Positions 54,392-64,000 of a stretch of 64,000 bases of DNA are shown here, piece by piece (within the stretch, counting starts at the first letter, position 1; each line of letters begins with the position of its first letter). The stretch comes from Onthophagus taurus. Lineage: Eukaryota; Arthropoda; Insecta; Coleoptera; Scarabaeidae. The stretch covers positions 6,944,001-7,008,000 of the forward strand of contig NC_091967.1 of NCBI RefSeq assembly GCF_036711975.1, given 5' to 3'. Both the position numbers and the translations under genes were made by a program. The notes below the pieces were generated by a model. That model was given only the letters and a program-made list of their open reading frames with translations. It was not told the origin of the DNA and searched no databases.

Positions 54392-57300
54392 TTATTGCAC
54401 CGTAATGTTTTGAACTGGAATATGTTCTTGGGATATTGGATCACCTTTAACTTGAGGCTAAAACGTAGTAATAATAATAAAAGAAATGCAGTGATATTCT
54501 CAGAACCATAAAACTCACCATAACAAACAAATACTTTGGCAATCTCCTCTCTATTAATAAATTCAACTGTTCCTGTCTCAAAGCGGGTCCTTCTGTGCTA
54601 TTTTCGGGTATATTGAGCAATAACCGTGGTAATCCTACACTTCCAGCAGTAAGCGGGTACAAATTGTATTCTATAATTTTCTCAGAATTCGGTAGAATAT
54701 GAATTGGTGCCTAATATAAAATAATCAAAATTTATGTACTACGTTAAATTTAAGTTAATATTTTCAAACCTGCTTATAGCCAGCATACATAAAAACGTCA
54801 TTTCCCTCCATACTCAAATCTAATTGAATTAATTGGTGGGATTTATTTATAAAATGATATAGAACCAATAATGGAGTTCTAACAAGTCCATGTTCGGGTA
54901 ATGTTAATTTCATATCTAAAGGCATCCATTCGATTGGTAAACCTGATAGAGTTATTTCCGTGGTTGTTGAAAATCCATTTAATCGGTTCCATTTGATTTT
55001 GTATTGTCCAATATCCGTGTGTTTATCAGATTGTCGTTTTGGGTTTACTAAATAAATTTCTGTTCCGCTTTCTTTTTCGTTCAATTTAATTCCTTTCGTT
55101 TGACTTTCTAAGGTTGGGTCTGAGTTTTCGAAATTATTTGTCTAAAAATATTTAATAAATATGTTGAAGATTATTTTAATTTAGATCTTACTAATTCTAG
55201 TGAAGATTCTTCTATGAATAATGGCCATGGTGATAACGAATTAATGATAATCATAGTAACAAATTCTTCCTCAACATAGAATTTATTAACGTTTTCGAAT
55301 AATCCAGATAAAAATTTGGTGGATATTTCAAATGGTTTTACCGTGGATAGATGAAAACTATCTTCTTTTATGCTTGCTATAGGTTTTTCAGTTGCCAATA
55401 AAAATGAGACTTTACACTTTAACAATTTTTCCCCGATTTTAAACGATCTTATATAAAATTGTACATTTGTTTCTTTTAGTTTTTCTAACTTATCCATTTT
55501 GATAAGCAGCGGTAATTTTTCTATTTCAAAAGTGTCTTTGGTTGAAAATTCAATATTTTCTAAACTATCATCATCAGATAAGTTTATTTCTATGTTAATA
55601 TCTTTAATGTCGTGTTGTTCTTTATTTGTAATTGTTGTGGTTATTTTGTACCATTCACCAATTAACGAAGGATTTTCATGTTTAAAAATTAAATCTAAAT
55701 TAGAATGTCTTGGTGTAATATTTACAGATAATTGCGGTTTGATGTTATCAAAATCGGGCATATTTTTTGGTGACAAACAAAAATGTTGTAACTGAGGAAA
55801 TTGGTGTTGAGCTGCATTTCCAACCCCAGGAAACTTGATATCCAACACACAATTTTGTGATGATCCCAAATAAATATGTACTCCAGTAATTTGCATCTCA
55901 TGCCCAACATCATTTGGATCCGGATAAAAATCGACGGCAACCTTTTTCGATTCATTTGGATTTAAAATAATTAATCCATTGGGAAATTTTTTTGTATTTC
56001 TTTGATCTACTACGACTTCGCTACTAAAACCAGGCGTTTTTACAAACAAAGCCACTTTTGTTATCATAAAAGGGAATTGACAGAGGGATTTTAAAAAGAT
56101 TTCTACTACAATATTGTTATCTGCTTCATATTTTTGGTTTAAAAATCGACATTTTACGTCGATTGCACAAACAACATTCCCTATTTCAACTTGGAAATAT
56201 AACGGTTTTGATGATAATGTTTGTTGCCACATTAATACTGCTTGTTGAACTTTTTCTGATGGTAAATCTACTTCGGTTTCAGGTAATTGACCCTAAATAA
56301 ATATATTATTATATGGGGTAATTTTATACGTCGAAAAAATCTTACATTTAATACTCTAATAAAGTTTTCGTAAGTTTTCTTTTTGTGTTCTGGTTCAACT
56401 TCAATGTATGTTGATAAAATTTCTAATGATAATACAAGATAATCTTGGATGTTAACAGTTATAAATGCACATTTTATAGCTTTTAACAAAATTGTTTTTA
56501 TAATTCCCCACCATTTTTCTTCTCTATAATCGCACAACATATGCGAAAATAACCTGTAAATTCATTATTTATCCGAATTAATTCTTACAACAAATAAATA
56601 ACCTACGTTAAAGCTTTCCCATAATCTTTTGCATTGAAATATTCTTCCGCCATTTGAACCACTAAATGTCTACGGGTTCTCGAACATCTATATGTTTTAT
56701 ATTGTGATATTGCAAGCCCATATAAAGCAATTATAATATTCTAAAACCCCAAATCAAATAAATTTATTTCTAAATAATTATTTGAAGACAAAAACAAACC
56801 GAATGATTAATTTGCTTTTCCATAAACTGCAATGAAATAATCCCATTATTTTCTAAATGTGGATCTGGTGGTTCTGCATTAACTTTTCCTGGCCTCCATG
56901 GTCTTTGACCATAAAACTCTAAAGTTGATGCTCCTTGTAATGGATCAGGATTAGGATAATGCAAAACATGCTAAAACAAAGTAAAGAATTACTTTTGTTT
57001 TGATGTAAAATATTTTAATTTATATACCCCACATAAATCATGGCATAATTTTCGTCTCAAAATGATAAATTGAGCCGCTTGTTGGTAATAAAGACCTGGA
57101 TGTTGGGTTTGAACGGCTGGAAGTCCTTGTTTAACCGCTTCATCAAAAATATCTCCAAATAAGCTATATCTACAACAAATTCAATTTAAAAATAAATTAA
57201 AACGATATTTTAACGTATTACTGTTTCGCAATCCAAGCGTAATGCTCAAACGCTAACTGTCTAAACCCAATCCTATTCTTAAATCGATCCACATGCGATC

Positions 57301-59177
57301 TAAATTGTGAAATGGCATCTCTTGGTAAATTTAACGTAAACATTAATCGACATAATTTGTAATTGATGAACCCAGCAACCATACGAATTTCGTTAGCGTT
57401 GGTATCCACGATTCTTATTTCCAATAAATTGTTATACGCGTGTGTATAATGCCTTTATAATTAAAAAAAAGTAATTATAATAAATTTCTTTAACATTCGA
57501 GCGGGCGCGTCCGTTTTTATAACAAAACTTATAATATTATATTATATGTGCGTAGAACACTACTTTGTCCAGGACTACTATTGAAATTGATTCCATAAAT
57601 TTATTTTTTTAAATAAATTTTTGAATAAAGTGTAAACGTCAATATGACACAAATTCAATGTTACCAACTGTAACCAACTTCACAACAATTTATGAAAATT
57701 AAATGTCAATTTTATGAAACGTCATGTTGTTTTTACGAAAATTAATTAATTTATGCTTAAATCATACGAAAAATAGTATATTATTATATAATACCATATA
57801 ATGAGGGCTATTATTCACTAGGGTAAAGTTTATGTCACGAGCGTAGCGAGTGAATAATTGTTCATTATATGTGAGTAGAATACTACTTTGCCCACACGAC
57901 TATTGAAATTGATTCCATAAATTTATTTTTTAAATACATTTTTGAATAAAGTTTAAACGTCAATGTGACACAAATTCAATGTTACCAAGTGTAACCAACT
58001 TCACAACAATTTGTCAAAATTAAATGTCAATTTTATGAAACGTCATGGTTTTTTTACAAAAATTAATATAGATTAATTAATTTAAAGATTAATAATAATA
58101 ATTAATCTAAATAAAGCTTAAATCATAGTAAAAAAAGGAATTTATTAACGTTTTTTTAATGTCAAACCTGTAGAAAGTCCTAAAAAAATTAAATTAAAAT
58201 GACGTTTTCTGAAATTTTGTCGTTTCAAATAATTATTAGTCTGTGAAGTTTATTTCCATGAATAACCCATGAATAATGATTATTCACAGCTATTATTCAC
58301 TCTGTGAAAAATTGCTACCCTTTTGTTTAGAAAACTCATTTATGGACAAAAGTAATTATAATCTCTTTAATATATTTACACAACTTACTTATGAGCAGTA
58401 TGATTATCTTGTCTCAATTCATTTAAAAATCCCATTTTAAATTGATGCCTCACAAATAAATACTGATGAGTGCTTTTATTTAAATGTTCCCTATGTGATT
58501 TGATGTTTCTAGCTTCTTGATGATAAAAAGTTTGGCCTAAATCATAAAATGCATTCTCTAAGCGTATAGCGTATCCTTGTAAATGATCAACATGGGGCAA
58601 AACAAATAATGATTTTGTGCTTAAATCACAACTTGTACATAACGCTGTTGCTCTCTCAGATGCTATCATATCCTCTCCTGGAGGGAGTGGAGTACTTTGT
58701 ATTAAAACAACTGTTAACCGTGTGTTTCTACCTTCTAAAGCAGCTCTAAAAAGTAAAATTTGATTTAAATCAACTTATCAAAGAAAAAAAAATTTACCGC
58801 ATAGATTGCACTCTTGATGCACACTCAATCATTTTTTCATTCCACAAAACATCGTTCCAATCCAAATCATAAAAAATAACAATTACAGCAGACACTTCAT
58901 TTAAATACTTATTCATCCAATTTTTCTTTAATAACCCTTTTGGAATGTACCATTCATAAGAGTTCCGTTTTGGTTTAACCACAGGAAACTCATGAGCATT
59001 ATCTATAAGCTTAAATTGAACGGGGGCCCTTTCTACACGTCGATTACTTGTAAATGTGTCCCAAATAGATTTGTGAATAGCGTTATTTAAAGTATCTAAA
59101 CCGGATAAACCCACTAAAACTTGCGGAGTTACGCTTAATTCCCATGGCAAATCGGTGTAATCTATTATCCCTTGCAT
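54392..59177 (-). CDS. TRAPPC11: TRAPPC11 (foie gras homologue), TRAPPIII tethering complex subunit
   Basis: Eleven exons join in phase on the minus strand: 59177-58798, 58745-58389, 57452-57222, 57169-57028, 56970-56800, 56740-56607, 56553-56346, 56292-55192, 55141-54770, 54710-54519 and 54457-54392, giving 1117 residues, close to the usual length. The N-terminus [23 protein letters not shown] and the segment [11 protein letters not shown]...YGQRPWRPG belong to the foie gras domain. [13 protein letters not shown] and an alpha-solenoid follow, then a beta-rich gryzun-type C-terminal half (from about residue 560). TRAPPC11 is a large subunit of metazoan TRAPPIII, which tethers ER-derived vesicles and acts as a Rab1 exchange factor; loss affects secretion and glycosylation. 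Intron 2 (936 bp) carries a 200-bp direct duplication. All other introns are about 45-60 bp. Confidence 0.93.
57541..58136. repeat. Direct duplication of about 205-270 bp in TRAPPC11 intron 2
   Basis: Copies at 57541-57777 and 57864-58136 share attatatgtg-gtagaa-ac at the start, then long near-identical blocks such as attgaaattgattccataaa and cttcacaacaattt, and end at gcttaaatcata. The 87-bp spacer contains gcgtagcgagtgaataattg. Divergence is small (roughly one difference per ten to fifteen bases by eye). It could be a segmental duplication or two insertions of one short non-autonomous element. Confidence 0.8.
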
Positions 59178-60497
59178 TTTCTTAAGATATTGAGCGAAAA
59201 TGCTTTTAAAAAGGGATAAAACAATCTTTGGAAAAGTACTTAACCTAAAAAGTGATTGTTAAACATTTGACGTTTCGAATGACAGTTAAAACAACGACAT
59301 CTTTTGGTGTAAAGTAATAAATTTATGAAATATATTGATTTTAAAATATCAAAAATTGTACCTTAATAATGATCCTACTGAATTCGTATTTAATTGATCT
59401 TTGTTGTTTGAATGAAATTGTGTCGCCTCACACTGTATTCTATGCCCATAATGCAAACTTTGCTTTTAACTTCGAATTCTTTTCGTTTATAGGAACTGTT
59501 TCTTTATTTATACTTTAACTTGATTTCTACATCTTAACTACAATAAAAAGGATAGTTTGATTATTAGATTAACATAACAATTTAGTAGGAAGTATAGAAT
59601 AATTTTAAGTTTAATCACATATTTAAAATCTTATTTTTAGTGACAAGGTACTTTTCTCCAAGTTGTGAAATTTATAAATAGCAATAGAAATCAGTCGAGT
59701 TGAGCACTTTCTATTTATAACAGGTACGTTCAGTGTGCTTTGTTACTTTTTTACTTCCCCCCATACGCTAACTAAATAAAAAGATATAATCAACCATGTT
59801 TTTGTACAACTTTACCTCACGCAACATCTTTTAAATTCAATATCTGCTGATTTATGAGTATTAATTACTAATATAATTTATAAAAATCAACTTGATCTTC
59901 ACATAAAGCACTTGTTCTCATTGGTGAACAAATAATTAATGATGTAAGGATTATAAGGTTTTCCAGAGTATAATATAATATAACCAGAATACTTATGTCG
60001 TTTTATAATTTATTATAATTTGTTTTCGCGTTCACAAATGGTACACATTTCTCGTAAAAATAAAAAAAAAATACGTTCTAACGCTTGCAATTACAAAAAA
60101 AAAACTCACATGAACGACACGCACCAGCTCATCCTTTTTCTTCTTCTTGCATAAATGTTACAAACAAAATGCAAAACTGGCGATCAAATTTGTACATTAA
60201 ACCAGAAAGTTAAGATAAATGTTAAGAAAAAGGAATGTTAATAGAAAATTAATCGCACAAAAAACGAAGAATACGTGAATAACATCATTGGAGTAACCGG
60301 AGCGCTTCTAAAATTTCCAGTCATCGCCTCTCAGAAAAGAGGCTAATTCACGAGCGATTCTGGGAAGAGTTATTTTTAATAAATTTACACTTAAGTTCAA
60401 TCAAAACGAAAAACAGCAACAGTATAAAAATAGAAATGGGTGATGATTTTCAATGAACAACCGAGAAATTATCAACAGTAAGTACCTAAAAATATTT
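59178..60497. other. Intergenic: TRAPPC11 promoter side and PDI 3' UTR
   Basis: Both flanking genes run leftward, so this holds the PDI 3' UTR at the right and the TRAPPC11 promoter at the left. A minus-strand AATAAA (plus-strand tttatt) at 60009-60014 would give PDI a 3' UTR of about 490 bases. No other gene seen. Confidence 0.5.
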
Positions 60498-61950
60498 TTA
60501 AAGTTCGTCCTTTTTCGGCGCATCTTCATCACCATCATCGGTTTCCTCGGCTCCAGCACCGTCCAAACCACCCGTTTCCAAGAATTTGGTTAAACCTTCG
60601 AAGGTTCTAGGGCCGTTGTATTCAATCGCCAAATTTTCGCCCTTTTTGTACAATTTAATTGTTGGGAAGCTCGAAACTTTTGTATGTTCTAATTCGTTAA
60701 CAGTCGCGTCCATTTTAGCGACAACAATATCATCGTTGTTTTCAAAATGTTCACCGACTTTGTCGTAAATTGGAGCCAATTGTTTGCAATGTCCGCACCA
60801 TGGGGCGTAAAATTCAACAAGAACGTCCTTCGTTTTATCTAAAGCAACTTCATCGAAATTGCTAGCAACTAAAACTTTTACTGGGGATTTATCCCAATCT
60901 TCAGGAAGATCTTGACTCAATAAGTGTTGTTTCAATTTTCCGTCCAAATAATCTTGAACGAATTGTTTCATCGAATCGGCGGTTAATTCGTTTGTTTCCG
61001 GTTTAAATTTAGCCATATCATCTTCTAATTTGATCAATCTTGCGGCTGGGACTTCATCTTTCTTCATACCAAAGAATTCCAAAATTCTACCATGATCTTC
61101 TTCAGATGCATCAATTGTTACGAAAAGAACTTGTTCTTTGAATGGTTTGGCAACACTCTTCGCGGCTTCAGAAATCTTTTCAAAATGATCTTCACCTTTA
61201 GCCAAGAATAAAAGAAGATGACTCTTAATTTCACCACCGAAGATCTTTTGGGCGGTTTCGTGATTGAATTCGACTAAAAGTGGGAGTGAATTTGCGGCAA
61301 CGAATTTCTTCAAGTTCTTTTCGTTCAATTCACCTTCAAAGAGTGATTTTCCTTCATCAAACTAGAATTTTTAACAAAAACATTAATTAGATGATTTACT
61401 TTGTTTGAGAAATTTTTTACCTTCTTGAAAAGAATAATAGATCCGCATTTAGCTTCGTATTCGCTATAAACCTCATCTTCTGATGTAATGGCGAATGGAT
61501 GATCATCAGTTACAGCAGCAACTGATAAGAAAGCTTTAGCTTCATCGCTAGTTTGGTCTTTGAAGAAACCGATAATAGCTACATTGGTAGCTTCAATGAA
61601 TTCTTTAGCTTCAGCGACAGTTTTTAATTCTTTAGCTGGTGGACCAGTCTTTTTCTTCAACCAATTCACAATTTCATCAGCACTACGTCCACCTGGAATC
61701 AATTTTAAAACAGATTTAGTTTAAGAGGACAGATTTTTTTGATTAATATTACCATTGTAGTCCATTGGTGTTCCATTCCTGAAAAATTTAAGTGTTGGGT
61801 ATCCCCTGACACCATGTTGTTCGGCTAAATCTTGTTCTTCTGTCGCATCAACTTTACCTAATTTAATAGCTGACTCTTCAGAAGCTAATTGTTGGGCAGC
61901 CTTTGCATATTCGGGAGCTAATGCTTTACAATGACCACACCATGGTGCAT
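60498..61950 (-). CDS. Pdi: Protein disulfide isomerase, three 3' coding exons (5' exon outside the window)
   Basis: Exons 61950-61753, 61692-61421 and 61361-60498 join in phase and end in a stop at 60498; together they encode about 444 residues. The first visible exon begins inside the a domain with [14 protein letters not shown], holding the CGHC redox active site. The b and b' domains follow ([18 protein letters not shown]...), then a second thioredoxin domain (a') with [20 protein letters not shown] and the cis-proline loop [11 protein letters not shown], then an acidic tail and the ER retrieval signal KDEL. The enzyme forms and rearranges disulfides in secretory proteins. The first exon, with signal peptide and a-domain start, is not found to 64000, so intron 1 exceeds 2 kb. 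Confidence 0.95.
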
Positions 61951-62559
61951 CTAAAATTTAAATAAAAACAAAAATAACTTTACAATCAACAATTTAAGCA
62001 GATAAGGAAGAAGATGTGTTATTATGTGATTTTAAGATTATATCAATGTTTTTAACGATGTAACTAATTTTCTTAATTATTTAGTGCTTAAGAATATATT
62101 AAAAAATAATTTTGTAATTATTACCAAGCGTTTCCTTATCAACGGAGGTCAAGCTTTTTACAATTTCTAATTATTATAAATAGATTATGTAATGAGAAGT
62201 AATTTCAAGTCTAATTAAAATCGTGTTTTTAAGGTACTGATATAAAAATTATCTAATCTTTATTTGAACTAAATGTTTATAAGGGCTATGTTCCAAACTC
62301 CTCAAGCTATTTGATGAATTGAACCATTTACCTCTTTGATTATATCTGAAATTACGAACAATGATAAATTTAAATGGGGATGTCATCACAATGCTTCTAT
62401 TTGCTAGCGTTCGAAGGGCGAATGTATTGAATCAACCAAAGATATCAACTAAAGAGGAAACAAACAAGATAAATTTGCTCCCATTTCCTTTATTCATGTA
62501 ATTTGTGAGAAAGTGAAAGATTTTTTTTCTTTGTAATTGGTTATGAGAAATGCTACGCT

Positions 62560-62935
62560 TCTCATCAAGATGACTCCACTATTAATTCTGGTAAAATAGA
62601 GCACACCTTTCTTATATGCTTGCCCTGCTGATTCTGACAAATCCGTAAATGGTGGAACACGTTCCTTGTTTCAATTATTGTCGGGCATAGCATTTTCCAA
62701 GGACAACCATTCGGTAAAGAGAAGTTTATCCCGAAAATTTCTTATTTCTATTTTTTTATTTGTCTAGTCTCTATTCGTTAGTTCTTTGGTACATGATGTG
62801 AGCATTTATTATACTTGCTCCTAAAAGCAAATGTAGTGCTAATTTCCGATACCACTTGAAACTTTTCCGTATTATTGTGGCATATGACATCATCCGATCG
62901 CTTCTGTTGATGCCTGTTTTTCCATTATTATATAT
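62560..62935 (-). mobile_element. piggyBac transposase fragment
   Basis: On the minus strand YNNGKTGINRSDRMMSYATI followed by RKSFKWYRKLALHLLLGASIINAHIMY matches the conserved Y--GMGGVDR-DQ--SYY block and the following K-WY---F-HLLD---NAYILY of PGBD-type transposases. EIRNFRDKLLFTEWL continues in another frame, as expected of the segment leading to the C-terminal zinc-binding tail. Frameshifts and stops show it is dead. It lies in PDI intron 1 and is interrupted on its right by the MITE at 62929. Confidence 0.8.
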
Positions 62936-63125
62936 ACAGGATGTCTCAGCGAGACGGTTCATTAGACGTTTCTGGCGTTCTGGTCAAAATAAAAATTTGG
63001 GAATTCAGATTTAATTGCGTTCTCTTTGACCAAAACATTTTCAGATTTCTAGCACTTCCGGTTATACCAGAAGTCGACACCTACTTTATTTTTTTAAATG
63101 GAACATCCTGTATATTTTTACATAT
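62929..63125. mobile_element. MITE with tacaggatgt ends inserted at the piggyBac fragment
   Basis: The left end tatatacaggatgtctca and the right end ggaacatcctgtatatttt are inverted repeats matching over about 14 of 17 bases, flanked by TA-rich sequence, with about 165 bases between. Relatives with tacaggatgtcc ends appear near 22692-22736. The type resembles non-autonomous Tc1/mariner derivatives with TA targets; no transposase is present. Confidence 0.55.
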
Positions 63126-64000
63126 TTGGATTTCTCTATTGAAGGTTTATGAATAACTTTGCTTTTTGCAATTTGATTCGGCCGTACTCGAGTTATTCGA
63201 TTTAAAAAAAATCTGCTAGCAGACGTTTTTTCAAAAAATCAGACAACATTCGATTTTTGGGATATCAATTTAGGATTCAGGACATGCTTAAACAACATGT
63301 GTCTGGATCGTTTGTGCACTTTACTATGGCACGTAAACTTTTCGAAATTTGGAAGTACCATAACTTCATTTTTTTAAATAGCACCCCCCATATTTTAGTA
63401 CTTAGTCGTCTTCAGCGTCTTATTTTACATCTTTTATATCCTATAAGTCCTATACCTAACATTAATAGTTTGGGATAACTAGGGTTTTTTGTAAAATCCT
63501 AATTATCTCTCCCTCTTCAATGGGTACGACATTAATTTACTTAGTATTTAATTTGCGACAAACAACGTTCCTCCTTCATTTAGCAATTTATCTGCAAACT
63601 CAAAGTAGACGTTTTCGGTATATACTCTTTGGTGGAGCACAGTTTGAACACAATATGAGCACCATACTCATGTGATTTCGTCCCCTCCAAGAGATCATTG
63701 TCTCGTCGACTACAGTATCAAAAATAAAAGTCGATAATAAGAAAAATAAGCGTAGTTACTTATTTTACAGTTTATACAACTGTTTTTATTATCAAGCAGC
63801 GAAATCGTGCGTACTTCCTATTTCGTTGCTCCCCAGGTTTAAGTGCCTTATAATTCAAGTAAAATTAACCAGCAAATTTATTTATTATCAATATTGTAGT
63901 AACCCTTAAGACAATTTAACCAACACAAAAAAATAAAAAGGCAATTAAAAAAAAATCTTCATTTAATTACCATTTAAACCTTTTTAGAAATTTTTATTCA
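63126..64000. other. PDI intron 1 continuation, no gene seen
   Basis: AT-rich; 63130-63420 continues with sequence of the style found next to tacagg-type repeats (a second caccccccatatttta end near 63383), so the mobile element may be larger than the 197 bp called. No exon of PDI or any other gene is recognised before the right edge. Confidence 0.4.

Overview
The window is nuclear DNA from an insect, most likely a beetle, although the order is inferred from gene content and style rather than proven. The DNA is AT-rich. Genes carry many introns of about 45-60 bp as well as kilobase-long ones. The gene set is animal, with one insect-typical member (tincar), and remnants of hAT, piggyBac and non-LTR elements lie between and inside genes. 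There is no bacterial or phage architecture. Almost all multi-exon models below were built by joining GT..AG exons by hand and checking reading phase.

Layout. 1-2034: a minus-strand hexosaminidase D-like GH20 enzyme cut by the left edge, divergent from a tiny two-helix membrane protein across about 200 bp. 2035-7864: gene-poor, with a foldback repeat and a GC-rich orphan coding remnant. 7865-13617: tincar, an 8-TM protein in nine coding exons. 14045-18005: an unrecognised 1301-residue acidic, disordered protein with a 113-residue tandem duplication. 18227-19911: an FLVCR-type MFS transporter. 20000-20700: foldback repeats and a 51-bp tandem array. 24062-33930: the SERCA Ca2+-ATPase (nine coding exons, minus strand) with a probable 5' UTR exon near 34.2-34.4 kb. 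37623-37949: single-exon BORCS8-like BORC subunit between 17-bp direct repeats. 40678-40749: tRNA-Ala(UGC). 40932-48079: PNLDC1/Trimmer-like piRNA 3' exonuclease in seven exons ending in a tail anchor. 52.0-54.0 kb: hAT and LINE remnants. 54392-59177: TRAPPC11 (11 exons, minus strand). 60498-61950: the last three coding exons of protein disulfide isomerase with a C-terminal KDEL. Its 5' exon lies beyond the right edge, and the retained intron holds piggyBac and MITE remnants.

The genes do not form one pathway. Several act in endomembrane biology (SERCA and PDI in the ER, TRAPPC11 in ER-Golgi traffic, BORCS8 on lysosomes, FLVCR in membrane transport, tincar in a membrane). The PNLDC1 homologue belongs to the piRNA machinery that silences mobile elements, and its own introns hold transposon fragments. 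I found no CRISPR array, rRNA or clearly new multi-gene system. The strongest unexplained signals are a dispersed foldback repeat family in three clusters, the flanking repeats around BORCS8, alternative 3' ends predicted for SERCA and tincar, and the duplicated disordered protein.
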